Shown here: one piece after another, positions 27,000 through 37,036 of the stretch
Layout: every line of letters begins with the position of its first letter
Numbering within the stretch: position 1 is the stretch's first letter
Origin: Bartonella sp. HY038
Lineage (GTDB): Bacteria; Pseudomonadota; Alphaproteobacteria; Rhizobiales; Rhizobiaceae
DNA: 64,000 nt
Direction: 5' to 3'
NCBI RefSeq assembly: GCF_014117425.1
Contig: NZ_CP059725.1
Location: forward strand, 1 to 64,000
Notes under the pieces: generated by a model
The model's input: only the letters and a program-made list of their open reading frames with translations
The model's database searches: none
What the model was told of the DNA's origin: nothing
Program-made: the position numbers and the translations under genes

Positions 27000-27797
27000 A
27001 TGAAAATTAAGTTTTTAAGCCTCGTTATATTTTCTCTTTTTTCTAATTATGCTTATGCAGATAATCCTTTGCGGCTTGGCATGACGCCTGAACCTTATTT
27101 GCCTTTTACGGCAGTGCGCTCTAATGGCGAATGGATTGGTTTAGAGGCTGATTTGTCGCGCGCATTGTGTGAGCGCATTGAAGTAAAATGCCAATTTAAA
27201 TCCATGGCTTGGGATGGTTTGCTTCCTTCCTTAAATGAAAAAAAGATTGATTTTGCGATTGGTGCGTTTTCAGTAACTGAAGAACGTGCCCAAACAATCG
27301 ATTTTAGTACGCCTTATTTTGTTGAAGGTACAGCCGTTGTTGGTGCCAAAAAAGACCGAACCGTAATTGCAACGATAAAAGCTGAAGATGGAAAAGGCGA
27401 TATTTTAGACCAGAATAGTTTGCAAGGTAAAATTATTGGTGTGCAGGTTGCTAGTGTACAATCAAAATATATGAAAAAATATTTACCCAATATACATTTA
27501 AAGAGTTATGATACGGCTGATAACAACGCCGCCGACCTTGTTGCAGGGCGTACCGATTATATGCTCGCACCATTGCCTTTTTCGGAAGATTTTCTAAAAA
27601 CACCGTTTGCTCAAAATTACGAAATTAAACTCATTATTCCTGATAATGTTATGTTGGGGCAAGGTGTTGCCTATGCAATTAAAAAGGGTGACCAAAAGAC
27701 CCTAGATATTGTCAATAAGGCATTACAAGAGCTTGCTGATGATGGCACGCTTAAAAAAATTCAAGATAAATGGGTTGATAGTGCCACTGTAGAGTAG
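27000..27797 (+). CDS. Polar amino acid ABC transporter, periplasmic binding protein
   Basis: The 265-residue protein has a signal peptide (MKIKFLSLVIFSLFSNYAYA, cut after residue 20) and a family-3 solute-binding domain. Typical segments are EADLSRALCERI, WDGLLPSLNEKKIDFAIG and TEERAQTIDFSTPY. I start at ATG 27000, which has GGGAGG upstream; an earlier ATG at 26967 would bury this site and the signal peptide. Relatives bind arginine, ornithine, octopine or similar amino acids. Next to DDAH, an arginine-type or methylarginine ligand is plausible but unproven. Confidence 0.9.
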   Translation: MKIKFLSLVIFSLFSNYAYADNPLRLGMTPEPYLPFTAVRSNGEWIGLEADLSRALCERIEVKCQFKSMAWDGLLPSLNEKKIDFAIGAFSVTEERAQTIDFSTPYFVEGTAVVGAKKDRTVIATIKAEDGKGDILDQNSLQGKIIGVQVASVQSKYMKKYLPNIHLKSYDTADNNAADLVAGRTDYMLAPLPFSEDFLKTPFAQNYEIKLIIPDNVMLGQGVAYAIKKGDQKTLDIVNKALQELADDGTLKKIQDKWVDSATVE

Positions 27798-27960
27798 CCG
27801 ATATCTTGTGCATTTTTATAAATTAAGAAACAAAAAATCTTAGCTGCTAAAAGCATAATTCAAAGCAAAAAATAAAATATTATGTCTCTGTGCTGAGCTT
27901 TATCACTATAAAAAGGGGATATGGAATGACGATCTGTTATTTAATGTTCGTAAATGGTGC

Positions 27961-28674
27961 ATGATGGAAAAATATCTGCATTTATTATCATGGGGTAACG
28001 ATGGCTGGGGCGAACAGTTTTTCTGGGGCTTTATGCTAACGTTGGAATTATCATTCGTTGCATATTTCATTTCTTTTTTGTTTGGGTTGATTACCGCCAG
28101 CGCTAAGCTTTCTTCAAACAAAGTTTTACGTGTTTTAGCTAATATTTATCTAACCATTGTTAGATCCCTACCAGAATTGCTGGTGGTGTTATTGCTTTAT
28201 TTTGCGGTTGCAACTGGCCTTGAAAATTTGCTCAAACAAAGCAACTTAGTGGGTGACGAATTTCAACTCAGCCCATTTTGGGCCGCAATTATTGCCCTTG
28301 CCTTCGTCAATGGCGCTTTCATGACCGAGGTTTTGCGTTCATCTTTGCAAGCCATTCCAAATGGCCAAATTGAAGCAGCTTTATCGATTGGTATGAGCAG
28401 ATGGCAAATATTTACACGCATTATATTTCCGCAAATGATGCGTCACGCCGTACCAGGTATGAGTAATTTATGGTTATCAATCATTAAAGAAAGCGCGATT
28501 ATTTCTGTTTTAGGCTCGTTCCAAGAATTGCTTTATACTGGCTATCGTGCCGCCTCGACAACACGAGAATATGTTTTCTTTTATGGTTTTACCGCGTTTC
28601 TCTTTTTAGTCATCACGCTTGTTTCTATTGTCGTTATCATGCGTTTAGAAAAACACTTGAATCGTGGGTATTGA
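27961..28674 (+). CDS. Polar amino acid ABC transporter permease (first)
   Basis: A 237-residue inner-membrane permease of the HisQ/M family with about five transmembrane helices. The EAA-type cytoplasmic loop (EAALSIGMSRWQIFTRIIFPQMMRHAVPG, about 138-166) contacts the ATPase. Two ATG codons start the frame (27961, 27964). It follows the binding protein after 163 bp and is nearly contiguous with the second permease. Confidence 0.92.
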   Translation: MMEKYLHLLSWGNDGWGEQFFWGFMLTLELSFVAYFISFLFGLITASAKLSSNKVLRVLANIYLTIVRSLPELLVVLLLYFAVATGLENLLKQSNLVGDEFQLSPFWAAIIALAFVNGAFMTEVLRSSLQAIPNGQIEAALSIGMSRWQIFTRIIFPQMMRHAVPGMSNLWLSIIKESAIISVLGSFQELLYTGYRAASTTREYVFFYGFTAFLFLVITLVSIVVIMRLEKHLNRGY

Positions 28675-28675
28675 T

Positions 28676-29413
28676 ATGGATCAGCAATCATTTGATATGT
28701 CATTCTTGGGTGGTATGGGCGTTTTCTTTGGACGGGTTATAGAATTTATTCCCATTCTTTTGCATGCTTTACCACTCACCTTATTTCTAACTTTCGTTGC
28801 TGGCTTATTTGGGCTTTTAATTGGAACTATTGGTGGTATCAATTTAAATTCGCGCAATTGGTTACTATCAAAACCAACCGCCCTTTACACATTTTTGTTT
28901 CGCGGCACACCCTTGCTTGTTCAATTATATCTCATTTATCAAGGCGTGGGACAGCTTTTACCTAATTTGCCAGTCCATGATACGTTTTTGTGGCCTTATT
29001 TGCGTGAAGGACTTTGGTATGCACTGGTTGCGCTTAGTCTTAATCAAGGCGCATATACTGCCGAGGTTATTCGCGGTGCTATAAAGTCGGTTGGACGTGG
29101 TCAATTAGAGGCAGCACAAGCAATCGGCATGAGTTCCAACCAAATATTAATGCGCATTACCTTGCCGCTCGCCTTTCGTCAGTGCTTACCAATTTTAACC
29201 AATGATTTGATTATTTTGCTTAAATCAACGGCGCTTGCATCAACAATTACCGTTATGGAAATAATGGGCACAGCGCGCGAATTACAGCGCAGCCTTAACT
29301 TGTCTTTAGAGCCATTGGTGGCTGCAGGTATCATTTATTTTGTTGTTGTTTTGATAATGACCAAATCGATCTCGCATTTTGAAAGACATTTCACGCGCTA
29401 TAGATCCAATTAA
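28676..29413 (+). CDS. Polar amino acid ABC transporter permease (second)
   Basis: A 245-residue partner permease of the same family. The EAA loop is EAAQAIGMSSNQILMRITLPLAFRQCLP. I start at ATG 28676, one base after the stop of the first permease; an upstream in-frame GTG at 28664 lies inside that gene. The two permeases should form the heterodimeric channel. Confidence 0.92.
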   Translation: MDQQSFDMSFLGGMGVFFGRVIEFIPILLHALPLTLFLTFVAGLFGLLIGTIGGINLNSRNWLLSKPTALYTFLFRGTPLLVQLYLIYQGVGQLLPNLPVHDTFLWPYLREGLWYALVALSLNQGAYTAEVIRGAIKSVGRGQLEAAQAIGMSSNQILMRITLPLAFRQCLPILTNDLIILLKSTALASTITVMEIMGTARELQRSLNLSLEPLVAAGIIYFVVVLIMTKSISHFERHFTRYRSN

Positions 29414-29467
29414 GCCTAATACGTTTTAAAATTAAAAGCATTCCTATAAAGAAGTTGGGAGCATAAA

Positions 29468-30232
29468 ATGACCGCCAAAGCATTAACTGTAACAAATATT
29501 CATAAAAGCTTTGCCGATATTGAAGTACTAAAAGGCGTTTCTTTCGAGGCAAAAAAGGGTGATGTTATTTCCTTGATTGGCAGTAGTGGCTCAGGCAAAA
29601 CAACATTATTGCGCTGTATAAATTATCTTGAAACACCCGACTCTGGCGAGATCAGTGTTGCAGGTGAAATTATTGAAACAAAATTGGCAAAAAACGGTAA
29701 ACAATATGCAGCCAATAAAAAGCAATTGCAGCATATTCGCACCCGTTTAGGCATGGTTTTTCAAAGTTTCAATCTGTGGTCTCATAAAACAATTTTACAA
29801 AACATTATTGAAGGACCGACCAAAGTGCTTGGTATTTCAAAAGATGAAGCGATTGAAAATGCCAAGGTTCTTATGGAAAAGGTTGGCATTTCATCAAAGG
29901 CAGATCAATATCCATTACAATTATCGGGTGGTCAACAACAACGCGCCGCTATTGCACGGGCACTTGCGATGAAGCCTGAGGTAATTTTAATGGATGAGCC
30001 GACATCGGCTCTTGATCCAGAATTGGTTGGCGAAGTTATTCAAGTTATTAAACAATTGGCAAATGATGGATGTACCATGGTGATGGTAACCCATGAAATG
30101 GCTTTGGCGCGTGAAATATCAACACAAGTGATTTATTTATATAAGGGTTTAATCGAAGAGCAGGGACATCCAAGTGAAATAATGGCCAAGCCCAAATCAG
30201 AACGCTTTAAACAGTTTTTAAATATGCTTTGA
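29468..30232 (+). CDS. Polar amino acid ABC transporter ATP-binding protein
   Basis: The 254-residue ATPase is of the HisP/GlnQ/OccP type. Walker A is GSSGSGKTT (about 37-45), the signature is LSGGQQQR (about 155-162) and Walker B is VILMDEPTSALD (about 176-187). TTGGGAG precedes the ATG. It closes the importer operon; an inverted repeat at 30286-30321 follows and may end both this transcript and the convergent iclR transcript. Confidence 0.94.
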   Translation: MTAKALTVTNIHKSFADIEVLKGVSFEAKKGDVISLIGSSGSGKTTLLRCINYLETPDSGEISVAGEIIETKLAKNGKQYAANKKQLQHIRTRLGMVFQSFNLWSHKTILQNIIEGPTKVLGISKDEAIENAKVLMEKVGISSKADQYPLQLSGGQQQRAAIARALAMKPEVILMDEPTSALDPELVGEVIQVIKQLANDGCTMVMVTHEMALAREISTQVIYLYKGLIEEQGHPSEIMAKPKSERFKQFLNML

Positions 30233-30285
30233 TGGCGATAAAAAATGGCTCCTAAAGCAACATAGGGTGCGGGATAGTTTAATTT

Positions 30286-30321
30286 AGTGAACAATATTTT
30301 TAAAGGTTAATTTTGTTCACT
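30286..30321. repeat. Inverted repeat between convergent ABC and IclR genes
   Basis: AGTGAACAATATT (30286-30298) pairs with AATTTTGTTCACT (30309-30321) with one mismatch. The right arm overlaps the last codons of the IclR gene. It may act as a bidirectional terminator, though no long T-tract follows. Confidence 0.45.
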
Positions 30322-31086
30322 TTCGGCCATAATATCAATTATGGTTGCGGCTTCGCGCTTCATCAACTCATAGAGCCAAGGGCGACGATCATCTGTCATT
30401 CTGGTTTCTATAGCGGCAATGCTTAGTGAGCCAATTAGATTATCTTTTTGATCGATGATTGGCAGTCCAACTGCACCCATGCCTTTAATATAGTGGCCGG
30501 GATTGAAGGTATATCCTTGTTTTTTGGCAATTTTTGCATCTTGTTCTATATGTATTATGGTTTTTTCACCATATGACGAAATTTGGTTTATATTACGCTT
30601 TAAAACCCTTTCTATTTCCAAATCAGGTAAAGATGAAAGTATGGCTAAGCTTCCCGCACCAATGCCAAGAGGACGCCGATCACCAACGGCTAGGGTTAAG
30701 GTTTTTATTGGGTAATTACCTTCTTCCCGCGCAATGCATAATGCTTCATCACCCGAACGAATTTGAAGATAAACGGTGTCTTCAGTTTCTTTAGCAAGGC
30801 GAGCGATACTACCTTGCGCACTGTTTAAAAGGCCAAATCGTTTGGCAGTTTTATTGCCAAGCCTATATAATAAAAAGGCTGGAAAATAGCGTAAGGTTTC
30901 AGAATTTTGTTCAACCAATCCAACTTGGATAAGGCCAGATAAAAGCCGATGGACAGTTGAACGCGATAATTGCGTGAGCTCTGCTACATCGGCTAATTTT
31001 ATACCATGGTCACAATGATCCGTAATCGTTTTTAACAGGGCAACAGTTCGTTCAATTCCCTGATTTTGGTTTGGTGAAACAGTCAT
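30307..31086 (-). CDS. IclR-family transcriptional regulator
   Basis: The 259-residue protein has an N-terminal winged HTH (about 10-70; LADVAELTQLSRSTVHRLLSGLIQVGLVEQ region) and a C-terminal IclR effector domain (about 80-250) with the GAF-like motifs LGIGAGSLAILSSLP and GMGAVGLPIIDQ. IclR regulators usually control adjacent catabolic genes. The MFS permease (105 bp away) and TPP enzyme lie just upstream on the same strand, so they are its likely targets. Confidence 0.9.
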   Translation of the reverse strand: MTVSPNQNQGIERTVALLKTITDHCDHGIKLADVAELTQLSRSTVHRLLSGLIQVGLVEQNSETLRYFPAFLLYRLGNKTAKRFGLLNSAQGSIARLAKETEDTVYLQIRSGDEALCIAREEGNYPIKTLTLAVGDRRPLGIGAGSLAILSSLPDLEIERVLKRNINQISSYGEKTIIHIEQDAKIAKKQGYTFNPGHYIKGMGAVGLPIIDQKDNLIGSLSIAAIETRMTDDRRPWLYELMKREAATIIDIMAESEQN

Positions 31087-31191
31087 TTTCTTCCCAAAAT
31101 AGCAAGTGATATTTATGCTATCTCTATACTATCCCACATTATCGGGCAATGTTTACTTGATTACATTAAATGACCAAGTTTATAGCAATGT

Positions 31192-32484
31192 CTAATGAAT
31201 ACCTTCTCCTTGTAGATATCCTTTTTGGCGAGGATCTGGCATGGCTAGAACCGATATAAAGGTGATGACCATCATAAAGGTGACATACCAAAAGAAGCCA
31301 CTTTCCATGCCAATGGATTTAAACCAAAGGGCAATATATTCGGCGGTGCCGCCAAAAAGTGCATTAGCAACGGCATAGGGGAAGCCTACACCAAGCGCCC
31401 GCACTTGTGGTGGAAACATTTCAGCTTTAATCAACCCACTGATTGAACTATACATACTCACTGTTGCAAGCCCCACCATAATAAACACAAATGCGATCAT
31501 TAAGGTTTGCGCCTGACCGATTAATGTTAATAATGGTACTGTAATAAAAATAGAAAGAAAGCTCCAGATAAGTAATGAGTTACGCCTGCCGATAATATCG
31601 GAAAAATAACCAAATATGGGTTGTAAAATCATGCAGCCAAGTAAAGCCCATGTCATGGTTGACGAGGCATCAGATTTGGAAAATCCTGCGGTATTGACAA
31701 GATATTTTTGCATATAGGTTGTAAAGGAATAGAAGAATAAAGATCCCCCAGCAGAAAAGCCCATGACGCATAATATGGCGCGTCTATGCTGTTTCCAAAG
31801 CCCGATAAGGCTGCCTTCTTTTGTCTTGGCGCGTGTTTCTGGTGTTGAAGTTTCATGAAGGTTACGACGCAAAATCAGTGCAACAATTGCAAGAATACCA
31901 CCGATGAAGAATGGGATACGCCAACCCCAATCATGCAATTGCTGATCGTTTAACAACGACTGCAATATGACTAATGTGAGAACGGCAGTAAGCTGACCAC
32001 CAATCAATGTTACATGCAAAAATGAGCTAAAAAATCCTCGTTTACCTGAAATTGCAACTTCGCTCATATAGGTAGCGGTTGTACCATATTCGCCGCCGAC
32101 AGATAGGCCTTGCATTAAGCGGGTTAAAAGTAAAAGAATGGGTGCCAATACACCGATAGTTTCATAGGTTGGCAATATAGCGATGATAAATGAGCCAGAG
32201 CACATCATTAAAACCGAAATCAGCATGGATTTTTTTCGGCCAATGCGGTCTGCTATTCTTCCAAATAGTAAACCACCGATGGGGCGCATTAAAAAGCCGG
32301 CAGCAAATACTGCTGCGGCATTTAATAATTGCGTTGTTCTATCACCTTGTGGAAAAAATGATGATGCAAAATATAGCGCAGTAAAAGAATAAATATAAAA
32401 ATCATACCATTCAACCAAATTGCCCGAAGCACTGGAAAATATAGCTATAATGCGCTTACGTGTTTCACTAGGTTTTTTGGTCAT
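31192..32484 (-). CDS. Major facilitator superfamily transporter (metabolite:H+ symporter type)
   Basis: The 430-residue protein has 12 predicted membrane helices. It shows the MHS-family (KgtP/ProP/ShiA) signatures: [16 protein letters not shown] near the N-terminus, [14 protein letters not shown] in the first cytoplasmic loop, and [15 protein letters not shown]. These porters bring in carboxylates such as alpha-ketoglutarate, citrate or shikimate, or betaine and proline. I start at ATG 32484, which has GGGAGG upstream; the in-frame ATG at 32511 lacks it. The neighbouring TPP enzyme suggests the substrate is a 2-oxo acid or its precursor (inference). Confidence 0.9.
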   Translation of the reverse strand: MTKKPSETRKRIIAIFSSASGNLVEWYDFYIYSFTALYFASSFFPQGDRTTQLLNAAAVFAAGFLMRPIGGLLFGRIADRIGRKKSMLISVLMMCSGSFIIAILPTYETIGVLAPILLLLTRLMQGLSVGGEYGTTATYMSEVAISGKRGFFSSFLHVTLIGGQLTAVLTLVILQSLLNDQQLHDWGWRIPFFIGGILAIVALILRRNLHETSTPETRAKTKEGSLIGLWKQHRRAILCVMGFSAGGSLFFYSFTTYMQKYLVNTAGFSKSDASSTMTWALLGCMILQPIFGYFSDIIGRRNSLLIWSFLSIFITVPLLTLIGQAQTLMIAFVFIMVGLATVSMYSSISGLIKAEMFPPQVRALGVGFPYAVANALFGGTAEYIALWFKSIGMESGFFWYVTFMMVITFISVLAMPDPRQKGYLQGEGIH

Positions 32485-32570
32485 ATAATCCTCCCGATGT
32501 TCCCCAGACATTCAAACCCGTCTCCTTATCGGGAGTAAATGTGGTTAGACCAAATCAAATGCGATTGAAA

Positions 32571-34322
32571 TTAGGCTATGCGATCACCCTTTTTTATAAT
32601 AGCGGCGCGATTATCAACACCAGGCAGCATTTTGGCAGGATCACGGGTTACAATGACATCTAACACAACAGGCCCTTTGATTGTCATGGCTTGTTGAAGG
32701 GCATCGCCAATTTGGTCTGGATCTTCAACGCGAATACCTGTGCAACCAAACGAATTTGCAACTTTTGCAAAATCTACTTCATTTAGGTCAGATGAATGAT
32801 AATGCCCTGTGCCATAGACTAAGTGTTGCAAGGCTTTAACATAGCCAGAAGCCGCATTATTGACGACTATAATTGTAATATTAAGGTTAAGCCGCTTTGC
32901 GGTTTCCAAGTCTCCTAAAACCATGCAAAAGCCGCTATCGCCAGTAAGTGCCATAACTGTACGCTCCGGCGCGGCAAGCGCTGCACCGATGGCGCCAGGT
33001 AATCCATATCCAATTGACGCGAAACCGCGATCAGGCAAAAAGCCACGTCCTGCTTGTTTGGTATCATATAATAGACCGCTCCAATGAGCTGCAAATCCAC
33101 CATCGGCAACCAAGATTGCATCATTAGGCAATGCTGTGTTCAATTCGGTCATTAGTCGTGCCATATTAATTGGCTTTTCATTTGAATATAGGCGTTCTGC
33201 AACATCCTTGCGCCATGTATCCATGCGATTACCGACATCATCAATATAAGCTTGGTGGTTTGCATATAATTGTGATGTCTTGTCGCTTAACGCGTCAAGC
33301 ATATCTTCAAGCCCACAGCGTGCATCACCCCATAAAATAATGTCTGCTTTGGTTGTGCGGCCAAATTCTTCAGGTAATGAGTCAAGGTGAATAATTGTTT
33401 TGCCTTTTGGTGGTAATGTATAACGCTTGGTGGCAATTTCGCCTAATTTGCAGCCAACGACAAATAATATATCGGCTTCTTCAATCAGCTTATTGGCAAT
33501 TCGGTCATAGCGACCAAAGAGCCCTGCATTGAGTGGGCTTGTGCAAGCAATTGCTCCCTTGCCGGTTAAAGTATGGGCAACGGGTATATTGGTTGCTTGC
33601 GCAAATTGTTCCAATGCATGATTTGCGCCTGAAATATGCACGCCGCCGCCAGCAAGAATTAACGGGCGCTTTGCCTTGGCTAAGGCAGCAGCTGCTTTTT
33701 CTAGGTTAGCCTTATCAGGCCGGCAACGCAAAGCTGGTACACTTTCATTAGCAGGGTCAACCTCAAAATCATCAGCAAAGAAAGTATGGACTGCATGCAT
33801 GATATCTTCTGGAATATCCACCACAACTGGTCCAGGGCGGCCAGAGGTCGCAACAGCAAAGGCGCGCTTCATTAGTTCAGGGATTCGTTGTATTGTTTCA
33901 ATGCGGATAAGTTCTTTACAAACCGGACGTAATACGTCCATCTGACGCACTTCTTGTGTCATATTCTTCCATGAGTGATCACGATGGGTATCCCCGATGA
34001 CACATACCATGGGAGTACCAGCATTGAGTGCTTCACCAAGTCCAGTGACAAGATTAGTGGCTCCCGGTCCTAAAGACGCATCTGCAAGACCAACGCGACC
34101 AGTTACTTTGGCATAGGCATCAGCTGCAAAGGCGGCGGCTCGTTCATCATTGATTAAATAATGATCTAAACCAAGCTTATCAGCAACTTCATACATAGGT
34201 AGTAGTTGGAAGCCCCCCATGCCAAGCATCGGACCACAGTTAAAAGCTTTTAGGATGCGCGCAACAGCTTCCCCACCTTGCATTTCAATGCCGTTTAAAT
34301 CGCTGCTATTATTATTTGTCAT
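32571..34322 (-). CDS. Thiamine-pyrophosphate enzyme, acetolactate-synthase-like
   Basis: The 583-residue protein has the three-domain TPP plan: N-terminal pyrimidine-binding domain with the catalytic Glu (INDERAAAFAADAYA, about 57-71), central domain, and C-terminal PP-binding domain with the GDS...NN Mg motif (GDSGFCMVLGD to VVNN). ATG 34322 has GGGGAGG upstream. No regulatory small subunit (ilvH-like) adjoins it, and its partners are an MFS permease and an IclR regulator, so it is more likely a catabolic decarboxylase or carboligase than biosynthetic IlvB. The substrate cannot be assigned from sequence alone. Confidence 0.85.
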   Translation of the reverse strand: MTNNNSSDLNGIEMQGGEAVARILKAFNCGPMLGMGGFQLLPMYEVADKLGLDHYLINDERAAAFAADAYAKVTGRVGLADASLGPGATNLVTGLGEALNAGTPMVCVIGDTHRDHSWKNMTQEVRQMDVLRPVCKELIRIETIQRIPELMKRAFAVATSGRPGPVVVDIPEDIMHAVHTFFADDFEVDPANESVPALRCRPDKANLEKAAAALAKAKRPLILAGGGVHISGANHALEQFAQATNIPVAHTLTGKGAIACTSPLNAGLFGRYDRIANKLIEEADILFVVGCKLGEIATKRYTLPPKGKTIIHLDSLPEEFGRTTKADIILWGDARCGLEDMLDALSDKTSQLYANHQAYIDDVGNRMDTWRKDVAERLYSNEKPINMARLMTELNTALPNDAILVADGGFAAHWSGLLYDTKQAGRGFLPDRGFASIGYGLPGAIGAALAAPERTVMALTGDSGFCMVLGDLETAKRLNLNITIIVVNNAASGYVKALQHLVYGTGHYHSSDLNEVDFAKVANSFGCTGIRVEDPDQIGDALQQAMTIKGPVVLDVIVTRDPAKMLPGVDNRAAIIKKGDRIA

Positions 34323-34586
34323 CAATTTATCCTCCCCAGTAAATTCCGTTGAATAGAATTATTTTTTCTATTGAGTAGAATTATTTATTTTTTTAAAAAA
34401 GTCAACAGGTTTTATTCAGCAGAATTTTTAATTCAACTGAGCGGATTTAGTCTGGTGAAAATAGGGTGGTTTGAGCTTATTTGTTAAAATTTTAGGTGCG
34501 AAAGCGAATATGATTTTTGATTAAATTAGGTTGTATTTTTATTGCTGACGCTAGTACACGGCAAATATGTTATGCTGATCAAATAA

Positions 34587-34623
34587 AAAGCCGCGTGCCA
34601 TTTTTTAAATGGCACGCGGCTTT
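34587..34623 (-). terminator. Very strong intrinsic terminator of fbp-fba
   Basis: A perfect 17-bp stem, AAAGCCGCGTGCCATTT (34587-34603) with AAATGGCACGCGGCTTT (34607-34623), has a 3-nt loop. On the minus strand it is followed by TTTTTATTT. It lies 24 nt after the fba stop, in a spacer of about 320 bp that otherwise holds nothing I recognise. Confidence 0.93.
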
Positions 34624-34646
34624 AATTTGTTTAAATAGCTTAGTTT

Positions 34647-35711
34647 TTAAGAAGCAATAGGATCAAGTTTGCCTTCAGCATAAAGCTTTGCCATGTCAGC
34701 AAGTGGCAATGGCTTAATCGCACTGGCGTGGCCTGCCGTGCCAAATTCTTCAAAGCGTTGTTTGCAAAGCTTGGTAACCGCTTCACGCGCTGGTGCCAAA
34801 TATTTACGTGGATCAAACTCTGATGGATTTTCAGCAAAAACGCGGCGGATCTGACCCGTAATTGCCATGCGGCAATCGGTGTCAATGTTGATTTTGCGCA
34901 CACCATGGCGGATGCCGCGTTGGATTTCTTCTACTGGCACGCCCCAAGTTGGCTTAATATCGCCACCATATTGGTTGATGATATCTTGTAGCTCTTGCGG
35001 AACTGATGAAGAACCATGCATCACCAAATGGGTATTTGGTAATTTGCGATGGATTTCTTCAATAACGCTCATTGCCAAAACATTGCCATCAGGCTTACGG
35101 GTAAATTTATAAGCACCATGGCTGGTACCCATAGCAACAGCCAAAGCATCTACCTTGGTTTCAAGCACAAATTTGACCGCTTCATCAGGATTAGTCAATA
35201 ATTGGTCATGGCTTAGAACGCCTTCTGCGCCGTGGCCATCTTCAGCTTCACCTTGACCTGTTTCAAGTGAGCCAAGCACACCAAGTTCACCTTCAACTGA
35301 AGCGCCGCCATAATGAGCCATGGTTGAAACCTGTTTGGTCACACCCACATTATAATCCCAATCAGCAGGTGTTTTACCATCTTCTTTAAGCGAACCATCC
35401 ATCATTACCGATGTAAAACCGTTTTGTAGTGCGGTCATGCAGGTTGCTGGGCCATTACCATGGTCAAGATGCACGCACACAGGAATATGAGGGAAAATTT
35501 CAACCACTGCATCCATCATATGACGCAGCATGATGTCATGGGCATAAGCGCGCGCGCCGCGCGATGCTTGAATGATAACCGGTGAATTAGTCGCGTGGGC
35601 AGCTTCCATAACGGCAAGTGCCTGTTCCATATTATTAATATTAAACGCTGGAACGCCATAATCATGTTCTGCTGCATGATCAAGCAATTGGCGAAGGGTA
35701 ATACGGGCCAT
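34647..35711 (-). CDS. fba: Class II fructose-bisphosphate aldolase
   Basis: This zinc-dependent aldolase interconverts fructose-1,6-bisphosphate with dihydroxyacetone phosphate and glyceraldehyde-3-phosphate. The 354-residue protein begins [34 protein letters not shown], typical of the CbbA-type class II subgroup. Zinc and catalytic motifs include VHLDHGNG (about 80-87) and [15 protein letters not shown] (about 131-145). The C-terminal [16 protein letters not shown] completes the active site. It is 12 nt downstream of fbp on the same strand, forming a gluconeogenic pair. Confidence 0.96.
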   Translation of the reverse strand: MARITLRQLLDHAAEHDYGVPAFNINNMEQALAVMEAAHATNSPVIIQASRGARAYAHDIMLRHMMDAVVEIFPHIPVCVHLDHGNGPATCMTALQNGFTSVMMDGSLKEDGKTPADWDYNVGVTKQVSTMAHYGGASVEGELGVLGSLETGQGEAEDGHGAEGVLSHDQLLTNPDEAVKFVLETKVDALAVAMGTSHGAYKFTRKPDGNVLAMSVIEEIHRKLPNTHLVMHGSSSVPQELQDIINQYGGDIKPTWGVPVEEIQRGIRHGVRKINIDTDCRMAITGQIRRVFAENPSEFDPRKYLAPAREAVTKLCKQRFEEFGTAGHASAIKPLPLADMAKLYAEGKLDPIAS

Positions 35712-35723
35712 GAAAAACTCTCC

Positions 35724-36764
35724 TCATTCGGGATTTTGGGTTAAAGTATGATAGGTCTTGATTGTATCGACTTCATTGGCTGCACCAAAAATCAGTGGTG
35801 TGCGAGCATGATGACTAGCTGGTACAATATCAAGAATATCTTGCATACCATCAGTGGCTTTGCCTTTTGCAGCGTCACAGAGAAATGCAATGGGAAATGC
35901 TTCGTAAATTAGTCTTAGGCGACCATTTTCATAGCCTTTACGCTGGTCATTGACATAAAAGAACAGGCCGCCACGCTGAAAAATACGATGGAGCTCGCCA
36001 ACCGCAGCGCCAAGCCAACGCATGTTGAAATCTTTGCCGCGCGGCCCAACCTTACCTTGTTGAACATCATCAACATATTGACGCATTGGCTGAAAAAGAT
36101 GGCGATAAACTGAAGCATTATAAGCAAGGTCGGATGTTTCAGGGGCAAGAGTAACATTTTCTTGTAAAATATAAAAAATGCCGCTTTGTGGCTCCATCGC
36201 ACCCAAAATAAGCCCATCGCCGACCGATAGAGCAAAATCAATACTATGACCATAAGAAATATAGCCAGCAGCCACTTGTTCGCTACCCTTTACTAAAAAT
36301 GGGTCATGACTATAAGAATTTGGAAAAATCGAAAAAAATGTGCCAATTGGTGCGCCAATGCCGACATTGCCTGAGCCATCAAGCGGATCAAATGCAACAG
36401 CAAAATCACCGCCGTCGGGATTGCTTATAACATCTTCAGATTCTTCCGATAAAAGCTTGCCAGCTCCTGCTTCCAATAATAGTTCAGAAAATAAATAATG
36501 CGAGCCAACATCAATGCTTTTTTGTAGATCGCCATCGCTATTGGAACCAACGAGGCGACCCGGGTCACCATAAAGATGGCCGCCAGCTACACGCTTAGAA
36601 AGCTTAAAGGCACCAAGACAAATAGCCTCAATCAGTTTTACAATTGCTATTTTTGCACCGTCACCATGCATCCACTTGGTTAAATAAGTTTCAAGGGGCA
36701 TAAAATCTATGGTTTCGTCATCGCCAATTAGCTTTAGCCTTTCAGCATCATGATGGTTTTTCAT
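35724..36764 (-). CDS. fbp: Class I fructose-1,6-bisphosphatase
   Basis: The enzyme removes the 1-phosphate of fructose-1,6-bisphosphate in gluconeogenesis. The 346-residue protein carries the class I signature FDPLDGSGNVGIGAPIGTFFSI (about 133-155) with the metal-binding DPLDGS, and the C-terminal GGLFFYVNDQRKGYENGRLRLIYEA. It precedes fba by 12 nt, so transcription runs fbp-fba to the terminator at 34587-34623. Confidence 0.96.
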   Translation of the reverse strand: MKNHHDAERLKLIGDDETIDFMPLETYLTKWMHGDGAKIAIVKLIEAICLGAFKLSKRVAGGHLYGDPGRLVGSNSDGDLQKSIDVGSHYLFSELLLEAGAGKLLSEESEDVISNPDGGDFAVAFDPLDGSGNVGIGAPIGTFFSIFPNSYSHDPFLVKGSEQVAAGYISYGHSIDFALSVGDGLILGAMEPQSGIFYILQENVTLAPETSDLAYNASVYRHLFQPMRQYVDDVQQGKVGPRGKDFNMRWLGAAVGELHRIFQRGGLFFYVNDQRKGYENGRLRLIYEAFPIAFLCDAAKGKATDGMQDILDIVPASHHARTPLIFGAANEVDTIKTYHTLTQNPE

Positions 36765-37036
36765 TTAAACAGTCTCACAGATTTCTTGCCTCAGTTCATT
36801 GAAACAATATTTAGCAGCTTTACTGTAATTCAATAGCACCTTGGCAATAAAAGCAATAGGCTAAACTGTTATTAAAATAATAATAAAAAGTTTCATCGCG
36901 TAAAGTTGTATCAAATGCGCTGATAAGAACTCTATTGAATTGCCTATTTAACAGTGGCATAGTTTGTAAGTTGTAACACTTTTTAGCTTTTTAAAGAAGC
37001 TTTTTATTGGAGGTGGTGTTACTAGGGGGAGGAAGA

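Noticed and set aside
37007-37036. Upstream TTG start for the acetylpolyamine amidohydrolase gene
   Set aside because: GGGGGAGG lies just before ATG 37037, and the extra ten residues look like translated leader. The ATG start fits the family better.
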